Shown here: positions 15,835 through 24,930 of the stretch, in pieces | Numbering within the stretch: position 1 is the stretch's first letter | Layout: each line of letters opens with the position of its first letter | Assembly: GCA_964537245.1 (NCBI GenBank) | Contig: CAZHZL010000015.1 | Coordinates: 1 to 41,163, forward strand | Length of the DNA stretch: 41,163 nucleotides | Reading direction: 5' to 3' | DNA from: UMGS1840 sp964537245 | GTDB taxonomy: Bacteria > Bacillota > Clostridia > UMGS1840 | Position numbers and translations under genes: made by a program | The notes under the pieces: generated by a model | What the model was told of the DNA's origin: nothing | What the model saw: the letters and a program-made list of their open reading frames with translations, nothing else | Database searches by the model: none

Positions 15835-15863
15835 AATATAATAAAATCTGTAACCGATTGCAA
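15835..15863 (-). promoter_or_regulatory. Promoter of the HAD-hflX-yigZ run
   Basis: On the minus strand TTGCAA (15863-15858) and TATATT (15840-15835) are 17 bases apart. It overlaps the divergent control region of the DUF6514-like gene. The resulting leader is about 120 bases and contains two copies of AAAAAACTACAAAAA. Confidence 0.5.
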
Positions 15864-15921
15864 TCCGTTATTTCCGATAAAAAAATAAAAGAAAGGATTA
15901 ACTGTTATAAGGGAAAAACTT

Positions 15922-16215
15922 ATGAAAAAAACAAGCACTGTACTCAGAAAGCATGTTTTCACAGACAATTCTGTGTACCGTATCGCCTATCATGTTATAA
16001 CAGATGAGAAGAAATACGGCATAATGATTACATCTGAAAAATTCAGGTGTAAGGATCTGATTACCGAAAAAACACCCACCACCACACAAAAGGTATCAAG
16101 CTCTGTTATGCTGTATCAAAAAAGCTTCCAGGAAGTTCTCGATATTATTCAAAAGCTGGCTGATAATATCGTCTTTCCGTCTGACTTAACCGACATAATA
16201 GATGAGATGTTGTAG
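15922..16215 (+). CDS. DUF6514-like small protein
   Basis: A 97-aa cytoplasmic protein without membrane segments. The layout, with an N-terminal beta-rich half (VFTDNSVYRIAYHVITDEKKYGIMI) and a C-terminal helix plus ADNIVFPSDLTDIIDEML, resembles DUF6514, small Clostridia proteins of unknown function. The start at 15922 has AAGGGA upstream. It is a single gene with its own terminator and a promoter that looks like a sigma-E type, which would make it a mother-cell sporulation gene (inference). The family call is from memory of the C-terminal pattern and is moderate. Confidence 0.6.
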   Translation: MKKTSTVLRKHVFTDNSVYRIAYHVITDEKKYGIMITSEKFRCKDLITEKTPTTTQKVSSSVMLYQKSFQEVLDIIQKLADNIVFPSDLTDIIDEML

Positions 16216-16223
16216 CTAAAGCT

Positions 16224-16265
16224 CGCTTCCGGCGCTGTGTTTTTCAGCGTCAGAAGCAGTTTTTA
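16224..16265 (+). terminator. Intrinsic terminator after the DUF6514-like gene
   Basis: GCTTC and GCGCTG at 16224-16237 pair with CAGCG and GAAGC at 16245-16257, followed by AGTTTTT. It sits in a convergent gap before the end of the M24 peptidase gene. Confidence 0.8.
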
Positions 16266-17306
16266 TAAAATCATAAGCTCTTTATTCAGTTTTGTGAACG
16301 AAACAGGCGCACCTTTTTCATTCATATAATATAAATCTTCAATTCTTATGCCAAACTCATTTTCAAAATAAACTCCAGGCTCAATTGAAAAAATCATATT
16401 TTCCTTTAAAATTCCGTCGCTTCCCGGAGATAAGGTCGGTAATTCATGTATGTCAAGACCGACACCGTGTCCGAGAGAATGTCCGAACAAGCCTTTATAG
16501 CCGTTATCATAAAGATAGTCTCTTGCATACTTATCTGCGTCCTCTGCTCTTAAATCAGGCTTTATATTATCCCTCGCAAGCTTATGTGCATAAAGAACAT
16601 CGTTATATGCTTTTATCATTTCAGAAGACGGGTCACCGATAAAAAATGTTCTTGTTGTATCTGAACAGTAGCCCTGATAGGTTGAGCCGAAATCAATTAA
16701 GATTATATCATTTTTCTGAAGTATCGCGTCAGAAGGCTCACCGTGCGGACGGGAAGTATTTTTTCCGAATAAAACGATTGTGTCAAAGGAAGGCTTTTCG
16801 CTTCCCAGCTTTGACATATTGTATTCAAGCTCGCTTTTAAGCTCTTTTTCTGTTATTCCCGGTTTTACAAACGAAAGAACATTATTAAAGGCTTCATCGC
16901 TTATTTCCTGTGCCTTTTTTATACATTCAATCTCTTTATCATCTTTTATTATACGAAGCTTTTTTATCATATCATCTGCTTTTTTTAAAGCGGCAGATGT
17001 GTTTTCTTTAATTAAATGGTATTTATCATAAGTAAGATAATCCGTTTCAACAAAAACAGTTTCTTCCTTTATGATTTCTTTTATATAATAAATAAGCTTT
17101 TTCTCCCACAACACCTCGTAATTGCCGCTGTTTTTCTTTGCAGCTTCAAAGTAGCGGAAATCTGTTATGAGATATCTTTTTTTCTTTGTTATATAAAGCG
17201 TGATATTAGAGGAGCTTATACCCGAAAAATAATATGCGTTTTTGGGGTTTGTTATAAGTATTCCCTCATTATCCTCTAAAAAATCAGCAAGTCTTTTTGT
17301 TCTCAT
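16263..17306 (-). CDS. M24 family Xaa-Pro peptidase
   Basis: A 347-aa aminopeptidase-P/prolidase-like enzyme. The N-terminal creatinase-like domain occupies about 1-125. The pita-bread domain carries all five metal ligands: D205 (ILIDFGS), D216 (YCSDTTRTF), H280 (GHSLGHGVG), E309 (FSIEPGVYF) and E323 (GIRIEDL). It cleaves X-Pro bonds of small peptides in the cytoplasm, with two divalent ions. The length is typical of the short PepQ/YqhT type. Start with AAAGGATAT. It is the last gene of the long leftward run; a convergent terminator follows. Confidence 0.93.
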   Translation of the reverse strand: MRTKRLADFLEDNEGILITNPKNAYYFSGISSSNITLYITKKKRYLITDFRYFEAAKKNSGNYEVLWEKKLIYYIKEIIKEETVFVETDYLTYDKYHLIKENTSAALKKADDMIKKLRIIKDDKEIECIKKAQEISDEAFNNVLSFVKPGITEKELKSELEYNMSKLGSEKPSFDTIVLFGKNTSRPHGEPSDAILQKNDIILIDFGSTYQGYCSDTTRTFFIGDPSSEMIKAYNDVLYAHKLARDNIKPDLRAEDADKYARDYLYDNGYKGLFGHSLGHGVGLDIHELPTLSPGSDGILKENMIFSIEPGVYFENEFGIRIEDLYYMNEKGAPVSFTKLNKELMIL

Positions 17307-17310
17307 TTTT

Positions 17311-18159
17311 TTATATCCTTTTATAAATTTCTTTCATCAGAACACAGTCTGTATCCTGAGTATCGGGACTTTTGCAAACGACAAACGGCGTTATTTTTTT
17401 ATTTTTAACAGCCTTAAAAAGTCCTTCACAGCTTTGATTTTCATCTTCACATTCAAAAAAATTAATATCTTCACGAAAGCCGTGATGTGTGTATTCTACC
17501 TTTGAATAATAAAGATGAAAATTATCTCCTCTGTATGCGCCGAGCTTTTTATGAAGCTTATCAATAAGCTTTTCATAAAATAAGGTATCACATTCCCTGC
17601 CCTGACTTCTTGCATATATGTTTCCTGCGTTTATTGCAGGAAGTATTCTTTCATCGCAAAGGCACAGAGATATAACCTCGTCAACCGTTCCCAAATCGTG
17701 TATAAGCCCCATAGCTTCGGGACAAAGATACACATTTTCAATTCCGTCAGCTTTAAGACGGGACAAGGCTTCAAAAAGAGATTTTTTTGTATTTGAAAAA
17801 ACATCTTTTCTTGCTCTTATGGCGCAGTTATCAAGCGGAAATACCACTCTTTCTGCTCCCATAATATTTGCAGCACGAGCAGTTTCGTATAAAATATCTA
17901 CGCTTTTTCTTCTTGTTTCTTCATCGCTGTGCGAAAGTGAAAGAAAATCATACGCCCGTACGCTTAAAGCTATATTATTTTTTATTGCGTTTTCTTTAAG
18001 AATTAAACAAGCGTCATCGCTTATATGAACGCCCTGATTACAAAGATATTCATATCCGTCAAGTCCCAAAGACGCTATATAACGAGGTGCGTCAAGAGAG
18101 CTTTCGTATTTTTCATAAAATTTTTTACTGTTCCCGTAAGACGCAAATTTTATTTCCAT
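17311..18159 (-). CDS. Xylose-isomerase-like TIM barrel protein
   Basis: A 282-aa protein resembling the AP-endonuclease 2/sugar isomerase TIM-barrel superfamily. Visible: MEIKFASYGNSKKFYEK at the first strand, GLDGYEYLCNQGVHISD, then ALSVRAYDFLSLS, MGAERVVFPLDNCA, NVYLCPEAMGLIHDLGTVDEV and NFHLYYSKVEYTHHG. The E of CPEAMG and the H of THHG are at usual metal-ligand positions for endonuclease IV, but the full Nfo set is not evident, so I do not call it a repair enzyme with certainty. It lies between yqeG (10-base overlap) and the M24 peptidase (4-base gap). The ribosome binding site is weak (GGTGAC). Confidence 0.65.
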   Translation of the reverse strand: MEIKFASYGNSKKFYEKYESSLDAPRYIASLGLDGYEYLCNQGVHISDDACLILKENAIKNNIALSVRAYDFLSLSHSDEETRRKSVDILYETARAANIMGAERVVFPLDNCAIRARKDVFSNTKKSLFEALSRLKADGIENVYLCPEAMGLIHDLGTVDEVISLCLCDERILPAINAGNIYARSQGRECDTLFYEKLIDKLHKKLGAYRGDNFHLYYSKVEYTHHGFREDINFFECEDENQSCEGLFKAVKNKKITPFVVCKSPDTQDTDCVLMKEIYKRI

Positions 18160-18635
18160 AAGCTTTTGTCACCAACAATCTTTTTTTCCAGAAATCTTTT
18201 GAATTTTATAAACCTGCCTTTTTCTTCACCCAAAGGCGCAACCATATAGGATTTTATGCCTACCAGATTTGCACACAGAATATCTGTAAAAAGCTGGTCA
18301 CCGATTAGTACAACCTCGTCCTTTTTATAGTTTTTTATAAGACTGTTCACCTTGAAAGGAAGCGGCTTTAAGCACATCGGATAGGCTTTTATCGGATGCT
18401 TTTCAAACACCTTGTTTATGCGGTGAATTTTACCGTTTGAAGCGATTAAAATATCAAATCCTTCCTTTTCAAGCTGTAAAATTTTTTCCATCATTCTTTC
18501 TTCTATATTAAAGGCTTTATCCAAAATCAGCGTGCTGTCTGCATCGAAAATAATAAGCCTTATGTTATCGTTTTTTAATTTTTCGGTATCTATGCTGAAC
18601 ACCGATTTAACCTTATATGTCGGACAAAACAACAT
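18150..18635 (-). CDS. YqeG family HAD IIIA-type phosphatase
   Basis: A 161-aa HAD-like phosphatase. Motif I reads IIFDADSTLI with D31 and D33; the usual YqeG form is DxDNTL, so a serine replaces the asparagine. Motif II is ILIASNG, and the end is VVLIGDQLFTDILCANLVGI. The family is related to phosphatidylglycerophosphate phosphatases of mitochondria and plants, but the bacterial substrate is not established. It overlaps the acyltransferase end by 23 bases and the TIM-barrel gene start by 10 bases, so all three are translated from one message. Confidence 0.88.
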   Translation of the reverse strand: MLFCPTYKVKSVFSIDTEKLKNDNIRLIIFDADSTLILDKAFNIEERMMEKILQLEKEGFDILIASNGKIHRINKVFEKHPIKAYPMCLKPLPFKVNSLIKNYKKDEVVLIGDQLFTDILCANLVGIKSYMVAPLGEEKGRFIKFKRFLEKKIVGDKSLWK

Positions 18636-19680
18636 CTTTTTTCTCCTTTTTGAGCTTAAACAAATTGAACAATTTTTCTTTTACAAGTGCGCATATATAT
18701 GAAAGCGTGAATGACAACAGAACAAACAAAACCGCATAGTTGTTAAACTGTGTAAAGCTTGTCAGATATTTTGAAGCATAAGTATAAATGACAGTATCAA
18801 AAATATATGAGAAGAGATATATTTCAAGAGTGTTTTTTGAAATACTTCTCAAAAGCTTTTTCAAAATAAGCTTGTTCTTAAAATCAAAATCATAAAGCAA
18901 AAGAAACAGCGATACGGCTGCAATAACCGCAAACAATGAATTATTTTCACCGAAGAATGTTGCGGGAAAATACCCTCCCCTATGCTTTACAGCTATATAC
19001 AGGGTCTCAAAAGCCGTTATCCCAAGAAAAACCATAAGCGGATATCTCTTTTTTATTTTAGGTTTATACTCACTTATAAACGCGCCGATAAAATAGTATA
19101 AAAAAGGATAAAGCGAAGTCCAGTATTCGTTAAACATATAACTTCCCTTATCCGATACCGTATGATAAAAATTAAAGCTTACAACACTTGAAATAAGAAA
19201 CAAAACAATGATAAGAACATATTTATGCTCTTTTTTCTCCAAAGAATTATAAGCGCCGTTTAAAAAAGGAATAAGAAGATAAAGCCCGATAAACATACAG
19301 ACATACCATGCATAATTATCAGCAGAAAAGTTTGTTAAGCTGTAAAGCCAATATAAAAAATCGCCCTCATAGCCAAGATAAAATACTTTAAAAAAAACGC
19401 ATATAACAGATATAAAAAGATAAGTAACAAGAGTGGGAATAAGACCTTTGTAAAACCTTTTTGTTACCGTCTTTTTTCGCTGTAAATAACCTGTCGTTAT
19501 AAGAAAAAGAGGAACACATAAGAAAAATATGTTCCGAAAATAACCGAAAAATACCATCGAAAATGTGCTTTGCGGCTGAGAATAAAAGCCTGTATGCAAA
19601 AAGAAGTGCACGCAAACCACAAAGAAAGCTGACATTGCTTTTATAAAATCTATTCCGATTGATATTTTCTTATTTTCCAT
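18613..19680 (-). CDS. Acyltransferase 3 family membrane protein
   Basis: A 355-aa integral membrane protein with about ten helices. The N-terminal MENKKISIGIDFIKAMSAFFVVCVH block is the opening of acyltransferase-3 (OafA/WecH) proteins, with H23-containing VCVHFFLH as the presumed catalytic segment. The RKKTVTKRF loop and the regular helices that follow fit the family. It would O-acylate a surface sugar or wall polymer. The frame stays open upstream to 19884, but those 68 codons overlap the RNase H gene and look non-coding; the ATG at 19680 has AGGAGG eight bases upstream. It lies between the RNase H and yqeG in a compact run. Confidence 0.82.
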   Translation of the reverse strand: MENKKISIGIDFIKAMSAFFVVCVHFFLHTGFYSQPQSTFSMVFFGYFRNIFFLCVPLFLITTGYLQRKKTVTKRFYKGLIPTLVTYLFISVICVFFKVFYLGYEGDFLYWLYSLTNFSADNYAWYVCMFIGLYLLIPFLNGAYNSLEKKEHKYVLIIVLFLISSVVSFNFYHTVSDKGSYMFNEYWTSLYPFLYYFIGAFISEYKPKIKKRYPLMVFLGITAFETLYIAVKHRGGYFPATFFGENNSLFAVIAAVSLFLLLYDFDFKNKLILKKLLRSISKNTLEIYLFSYIFDTVIYTYASKYLTSFTQFNNYAVLFVLLSFTLSYICALVKEKLFNLFKLKKEKKDVVLSDI

Positions 19681-19693
19681 CGGTATTTTCCTC

Positions 19694-20314
19694 CTACAAT
19701 ATCCCAACAGCCTCTTTAGCCAGCATGTCTGCCTTTTCGTTGTATTCGTCTCCGCTGTGCGCAAGCACCTTTGAAAATGAAACAGTGATTTTTTTGCGTA
19801 TTTTTTCGGCATATTCCTTATACTTTTTTGTATATTCGAGATTCGTTTTCCACTCATTGTCAGCCCATTTTGAAACGCCTTCATAATCGTGGAAAATAGT
19901 TATCTTTGAAAATCCGTTTTTATAAGCGTACTGCATTGCTACGCAAGCACCCTTCAGCTCGCCTGCAACATTTCTCATCTGTGAAACCTCTTTGTCGCCG
20001 TCACTTCCGCTAAAAACAAGTTCAGTGCCGTTTGCAAAAATCAAAACGACACCGTAACCGTATACACCCGTTTTAACATTATAGCTGCCGTCGGTATACG
20101 CAAATATTTCGTTTTCCTTCGGCAGATATTTTGTTTTTTCTTCGTTTTTCAAAGCAGCTTTTCCGTAAAGGTATATTTCTGCTTCATTTATAGTCGCAAA
20201 GCTTTTATACTGAGCATTTTTGTAGCCTTTCACATACTGCTCACACTCTGCCCAGCTTTCAAATATTCCTGTTTTTTCTCCTGTTTTTACAGCGTAATAT
20301 TTTTTCTTTGCCAT
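19694..20314 (-). CDS. RNase H with viroplasmin-type hybrid-binding domain
   Basis: A 206-aa protein. Residues 4-50 are a hybrid-binding (viroplasmin) domain (KKYYAVKTGEKTGIFESW..C, FATINEAEIYLYG). Residues 68-206 are an RNase HI fold with D75 (AYTDGSYN), E119 (VAGELKGA), D143 (IFHDYEGVSKW) and D196 (YNEKADMLAKEA) as the acidic catalytic set. It cleaves RNA in RNA-DNA hybrids, for example Okazaki primers and R-loops. It starts directly at the ftsH stop with no gap. The ribosome binding site CGGAAG is modest, consistent with coupling. Confidence 0.9.
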   Translation of the reverse strand: MAKKKYYAVKTGEKTGIFESWAECEQYVKGYKNAQYKSFATINEAEIYLYGKAALKNEEKTKYLPKENEIFAYTDGSYNVKTGVYGYGVVLIFANGTELVFSGSDGDKEVSQMRNVAGELKGACVAMQYAYKNGFSKITIFHDYEGVSKWADNEWKTNLEYTKKYKEYAEKIRKKITVSFSKVLAHSGDEYNEKADMLAKEAVGIL

Positions 20315-22222
20315 TTATTCTTCCGTGCTTTCTGCTTCTTCTTTAATTTCTTCTGCTTCTTCTGTCTTTTCCTCCGAAACAGGCTCTTCTATACCGAGAG
20401 CTTTTCTGCATACTGCTTCAAACTCATCGCCGTCGATTTTTTCTTTTTCCAAAAGAACATCTGCTACTGCGTGTAAAAGCTTCATATTATCTATTAACAG
20501 CTTTTCACATTTGCTGTAGCATTCGTCCATAACCTTTTTCATTTCTTCATCAATAACAGCAGCAATGCTTTCAGAATAGTTTCTTGTCTGAGCATAATCC
20601 TTGCCTAAGAAAACCTCGCTCTGTCCGCTTCCGAAGCACATAGGTCCAAGTCTTTCAGACATACCGTATTTTGTTATCATATCTCTTGCAATCTTTGTTG
20701 CTCTTTCGATATCGTTGGAAGCGCCTGTTGTAATATCTGAGAAAATGAGTTTTTCTGCAATTCTTCCGCCGAGAAGTATAATAATATCATCATACATTTC
20801 GCTTTTTGAATAATGGCTCTTATCATCCTTCGGAAGCGAAAGTGTATAACCGCCTGCTCTTCCTCTTGGAATAATTGAAACCTGATGAACAGGGTCCTGG
20901 TCGGGAAGCATTCTTGTTACAACTGCATGACCTGCTTCGTGGTACGCAGTAATTCTTTTATCCTTTTCGTTTGCTTTTTTTGACTTTTTCTCAGTGCCGG
21001 CAATAACCTTTATCATTGCTTCGTCAATTTCGGTCATTGTAATTTCTTTTTTCTTACTTCTTGCAGCTAAAAGCGCGCTTTCATTAAGGAGATTTTCCAA
21101 ATCTGCACCTGTAAAGCCCGAAGTGATTTTTGCTACAACAGTCAAGTCAACATCGCTTGCAAGCGGTTTTTTCTTTGAATGTACCTTCAAAATTGCTTCT
21201 CTTCCCGCAACATCAGGGTGTCCAACAACAACCTGTCTGTCAAATCTGCCCGGACGGAGAAGCGCCGGGTCTAAAATGTCAGGTCTGTTTGTTGCCGCAA
21301 TTATAATTATATTCTGATTTTCAGTAAAGCCGTCCATCTCAACAAGAAGCTGATTCAAGGTCTGTTCTCTTTCATCATGACCGCCGCCAAGACCAGCGCC
21401 TCTGTGTCTGCCGACAGCGTCAATTTCATCTATAAATATAATACAAGGAGAGTTTTTCTTTGCATTATCAAAAAGGTCTCTTACTCTTGAAGCACCAACT
21501 CCGACAAACATTTCAACAAAATCTGAACCGCTTATGCTGAAAAACGGTACTCCTGCTTCACCTGCGCAAGCCTTAGCTAAAAGTGTTTTACCTGTTCCCG
21601 GAGGTCCAACAAGCAAAAGTCCTTTCGGTATTCTCGCACCGATTTCCTTATATTTATCGGGATTTTTAAGAAAATCCACTATCTCTGTAAGCTCTTCTTT
21701 TTCTTCGTCAGCACCTGCAACATCGTCAAAAGAAACGCTTACTTTATCGGGGTCGGTCATCTTCGCCTTACTCTTTCCGAAATTCATAGCGCCGCCTCCG
21801 CCGCCTGCCTGCTTTAAGAAAAATACCCAGAACAAAATTCCGACTACTATAAGTCCTAAAGTTGGAAGCAAGGAAACCCACCACGGAGCTGTTGCGGGAG
21901 GGATAACAGTATATTTAAGCTTGTTTTCACCCTCTGTTATATCCTTTGTTATATCCACGCCCAAATCCTTATTCAAGGTATCTAAGCTCGGAATAATAAC
22001 CTCAACCTGCTTTTCGGCATTTTGATTTTTCAGCGTGGCTACCATTCGGTTTTCGCCCAGATAGTATTCGATTTCGCTGAAAGCACCTTCTTTAAAATTG
22101 ACAATAAAGTCCGAATATGAAATTTCTTTGATACCGGGGCTATAAGTCAGTATTGTCATAACTGTTGCAAACACAACAATCAGAAGTGCATAAAAACCTA
22201 TGTTTTTAAACATTTTATTCAT
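20315..22222 (-). CDS. ftsH: ATP-dependent zinc metalloprotease FtsH
   Basis: A 635-aa membrane-anchored protease. Membrane segments lie at about 8-27 and 115-137, with a short extracellular domain between. AAA module: Walker A GPPGTGKT (206-213), Walker B IIFIDEID (261-268), pore EMFVGVGAS, and second region of homology ATNRPDILDPALLRPGRFDRQ-type sequence (310-330). Protease: H428EAGH432 and a later acidic ligand near TTGASNDIE. The tail is rich in glutamate. It degrades misfolded membrane and regulatory proteins. tilS lies upstream (43-base gap), an order common in Firmicutes, but the usual hpt between them is absent. Confidence 0.97.
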   Translation of the reverse strand: MNKMFKNIGFYALLIVVFATVMTILTYSPGIKEISYSDFIVNFKEGAFSEIEYYLGENRMVATLKNQNAEKQVEVIIPSLDTLNKDLGVDITKDITEGENKLKYTVIPPATAPWWVSLLPTLGLIVVGILFWVFFLKQAGGGGGAMNFGKSKAKMTDPDKVSVSFDDVAGADEEKEELTEIVDFLKNPDKYKEIGARIPKGLLLVGPPGTGKTLLAKACAGEAGVPFFSISGSDFVEMFVGVGASRVRDLFDNAKKNSPCIIFIDEIDAVGRHRGAGLGGGHDEREQTLNQLLVEMDGFTENQNIIIIAATNRPDILDPALLRPGRFDRQVVVGHPDVAGREAILKVHSKKKPLASDVDLTVVAKITSGFTGADLENLLNESALLAARSKKKEITMTEIDEAMIKVIAGTEKKSKKANEKDKRITAYHEAGHAVVTRMLPDQDPVHQVSIIPRGRAGGYTLSLPKDDKSHYSKSEMYDDIIILLGGRIAEKLIFSDITTGASNDIERATKIARDMITKYGMSERLGPMCFGSGQSEVFLGKDYAQTRNYSESIAAVIDEEMKKVMDECYSKCEKLLIDNMKLLHAVADVLLEKEKIDGDEFEAVCRKALGIEEPVSEEKTEEAEEIKEEAESTEE

Positions 22223-22265
22223 TACATTTTCTCCTTTTTATTTTTGTTATCTGTTTTGAAATTTT

Positions 22266-23570
22266 CTATTTTTCTATGTACAAATAAATTTTATCAGTAC
22301 ATTTTTCTTTTTTTACATATACATCTTCAACATAGCATATTCCGCTTTTATCCTCAAGAATAATAAGCGAGTTTCTTTTTTGTCTTTCAATTTTTTTATC
22401 AATGAGTAAGCTTTTTAGTTTTTTATGTCCTACATTTTTTATATAAACTCTGTCACCGTCTTTTCTTGTTCGTAAAATAAATTCTTTTGCGTCTGTATAT
22501 ATCGGAGTTCCTTTATTTTCTGTATTGAGATATATTTTTTTGTTAAGCTCTTTTACATATATTTCTTCTCCGATTTTTAAATTATAAAAAAACTCTTCAG
22601 CAGCTTCTTTTTTTCGGCGGAAAATAAGATATTTATATGAAATCTCCGCCTCAATATCACCGCAAAGCTCTGTTTTTTTTCCTGTTAAAGCATTTTTTGC
22701 CATATATATTATTTTTTCTGTATGTTCAAACGAAATATACCTGTCATTTTTAAAGGAGTAGTATATTTCTCTTATAACCCTTCTTTTTAAGGCAAGATGA
22801 AGCGGCTCAAATTTTTCAAGAAGAATTTTTGCACAGCCGTCTTCGTAAAAAACATTTTCCGAAATGAATTTTTTTGTTTCAATATTCAGAAAATCGTCTT
22901 CAAAATAGTTGACATCTAAGTTATTATACACCACTTTTGTGAAGTTTGTGTCAAATTTTTCATTAATATACGGAATTAATTCAATTCTTACCTTGTTTCT
23001 GGTGTAATCGGTCAGGAAATTTGTTTTATCCTCGCAAAAATCCTGATTTATGCTTTTTAGAAATTCATAGATTTCTTTTTTTGTTATTTCAATAAGCGGC
23101 CTTATGATATTGTCCCTTTTAGGCGGTATACCCTTGGGAGCTGTTCCTCTTATTGCATTTATCAAAAAATTTTCTGCGCTGTCGTCTTTATTGTGTGCAG
23201 TTGCGATTTTAAAATCACGACCTGCTGTGATGCTTTCAAAAAAAGAATACCTCGCAATCCTTCCTGCGTTTTCCTCGCTTAAGTTTTTTTCTTTTGAAAT
23301 TGCAGGAATATCAACTCTTTTAAAATGGAAAGGCACACCGTTCTTTTCGCACAGCATACGGCAGAATTTTTCATCATTCTCCGCTTCTTTTCTTATCATA
23401 TGATTAACATGCGCCGCCTCAATATGAAGCTTATATTCATCTTTTATCATTAGAAGAAGCATAAGAAGACTTACCGAATCTGCACCACCCGAAAGAGCAA
23501 CCAAAATACTGTCATTCTCATTTATAAGGTCAAATTTTTTTACTGTCGTAATAAATTTTTCTCTACACAT
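22266..23570 (-). CDS. tilS: tRNA(Ile)-lysidine synthase TilS
   Basis: A 434-aa enzyme that puts lysidine at C34 of the AUA-reading tRNA-Ile, an essential step. The N-type ATP pyrophosphatase motif is SGGADS (27-32). Further blocks: HVNHMIR, ATAHNKDDSAENFLINAIRGT and IRPLIEITKKEIYEFL. The C-terminal TilS domain (about 360-434) includes FILRTRKDGDRVYIKNVGHKKLKSLLIDKKI. It overlaps the dnaB end by eight bases and has GGAG as ribosome binding site. Confidence 0.95.
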   Translation of the reverse strand: MCREKFITTVKKFDLINENDSILVALSGGADSVSLLMLLLMIKDEYKLHIEAAHVNHMIRKEAENDEKFCRMLCEKNGVPFHFKRVDIPAISKEKNLSEENAGRIARYSFFESITAGRDFKIATAHNKDDSAENFLINAIRGTAPKGIPPKRDNIIRPLIEITKKEIYEFLKSINQDFCEDKTNFLTDYTRNKVRIELIPYINEKFDTNFTKVVYNNLDVNYFEDDFLNIETKKFISENVFYEDGCAKILLEKFEPLHLALKRRVIREIYYSFKNDRYISFEHTEKIIYMAKNALTGKKTELCGDIEAEISYKYLIFRRKKEAAEEFFYNLKIGEEIYVKELNKKIYLNTENKGTPIYTDAKEFILRTRKDGDRVYIKNVGHKKLKSLLIDKKIERQKRNSLIILEDKSGICYVEDVYVKKEKCTDKIYLYIEK

Positions 23571-24903
23571 CGTGCTTTTTCTCCAGATTATAGAAGGAAG
23601 TGAATTTTCCGAGCCAGGTCATTTCAAAGCTTCCCGTTTCACCGGCACGGTGCTTTGCTATAATACATTCGCCGATATTATGCTTTTCTGTTGTTTCAGG
23701 CTTATAATATTCTTCTCTGTATAAAAACATAACTATATCAGCGTCCTGCTCGATAGCGCCCGATTCTCTCAGGTCTGATAACATCGGTTTGTTGTCCGCT
23801 CTTGTTTCCGCACTTCTGGAAAGCTGAGAAACAGCAATAACAGGCACCTGCAAATCCTTAGCAAGTATTTTTAAATTTCGGCTGATATCGGTAACCTCTG
23901 CCTGACGGCTTTCTGATTTTTTACCGTGCATAAGCTGAAGATAATCCACAACTATAAGTCCAAGGTCGCTTTTCTGTTTAAGCTGTTTAGCCTTTGCGCG
24001 AAGCTCGGTAACGGTAATTGAAGCAGTATCGTCAATATATATCGGTGCGCCCGACAAGTGCGGCATAATTTCAATAAATTTATTAAGGTCTGAATCTGTA
24101 ATTTCACCCGAACGGATTTTCTCCGATTCAATTTTAGCCTCGGAGGAAATAATTCTGTTGACAAGCTCCTCCTTCGACATTTCAAGAGAAAAGATAAGGA
24201 CTGGCTTTTTCTCCTTTATCGCAACATTCTGAGCGATATTGATTGCAAAACTGGTCTTTCCCATAGCAGGACGCGCCGCAACGATAACGAGCGCTGAGGG
24301 CTGAAGTCCCGAAATCATTCTGTCAAGCTCTGTAAAGCCTGTTGATACGCCCGAAACAGCTTTTTTTCCCTCTCTGCGTTCCTGAATTAATGTCGAAAAA
24401 TGATTGAAATTCTGATACAAAATGCTTTTTATATGTGTAACGCCGCCGTCGTCCATCAGACTTGTGGCTTTAAAAAGCTCATCAACCGCATACGCGCTGA
24501 TTTCTTTTGCGTCCTGTGATTCATAGCATGAGTTTTTCACCTTATCGCAAACTGTGATAAGGCTTCTCAAAACAGCTTTATCGGAAATTTCCTTTGCGTA
24601 TATGACAGCATTTGCGCTTGAAGGAACAGCTTCAAAAATACTGAGCAGATATTCCTTTGCGCCGACTTCTTCATATACTCCCTGTTTTTTCATTTCGCTT
24701 GCAAGGGTAATAACATCAATGCCGATGCTTTGCGCATACAGCTCAGCCATACATCTGAAAACAAGCTGGTTTTTTTTCAGAAAAAACATTTCTTCTTTTA
24801 ATATTCCCATAACGGTGTGAATACACTCGTTATCTCTTAAAACCGAGCCTAAAACGGCAGCCTCGGCGTCCGCGTTATATGGCAGGTCTCTTGCAATTTC
24901 CAT
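23563..24903 (-). CDS. dnaB: Replicative DNA helicase DnaB
   Basis: A 446-aa hexameric helicase. The N-terminal domain begins LPYNADAEAAVLGSVL. The RecA-like C-terminal domain starts near GVSTGFTELDRMISGLQ; Walker A is AARPAMGKTSFA (about 209-220), Walker B is LIVVDYLQLM, and the closing part contains KHRAGETGSFEMTWLGKFTSFYN-type sequence. It unwinds the fork and loads primase. The order gdpP-rplI-dnaB is widespread in Firmicutes, which supports the call. Confidence 0.97.
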   Translation of the reverse strand: MEIARDLPYNADAEAAVLGSVLRDNECIHTVMGILKEEMFFLKKNQLVFRCMAELYAQSIGIDVITLASEMKKQGVYEEVGAKEYLLSIFEAVPSSANAVIYAKEISDKAVLRSLITVCDKVKNSCYESQDAKEISAYAVDELFKATSLMDDGGVTHIKSILYQNFNHFSTLIQERREGKKAVSGVSTGFTELDRMISGLQPSALVIVAARPAMGKTSFAINIAQNVAIKEKKPVLIFSLEMSKEELVNRIISSEAKIESEKIRSGEITDSDLNKFIEIMPHLSGAPIYIDDTASITVTELRAKAKQLKQKSDLGLIVVDYLQLMHGKKSESRQAEVTDISRNLKILAKDLQVPVIAVSQLSRSAETRADNKPMLSDLRESGAIEQDADIVMFLYREEYYKPETTEKHNIGECIIAKHRAGETGSFEMTWLGKFTSFYNLEKKHDV

Positions 24904-24930
24904 ATCCCCGATAATTTCCTTTCATAAATT

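Noticed and set aside
17311..18159. Endonuclease IV (nfo)
   Set aside because: The TIM-barrel pattern fits, but the complete set of Nfo metal ligands is not evident, so only the superfamily is called.
19681..19884. N-terminal extension of the acyltransferase by 68 codons
   Set aside because: It overlaps the RNase H gene in another frame and is not membrane-like; AGGAGG precedes the ATG at 19680.
21534..22025. 163-codon open frame antisense to ftsH
   Set aside because: Frame shadow of a well-supported gene; low-complexity composition.
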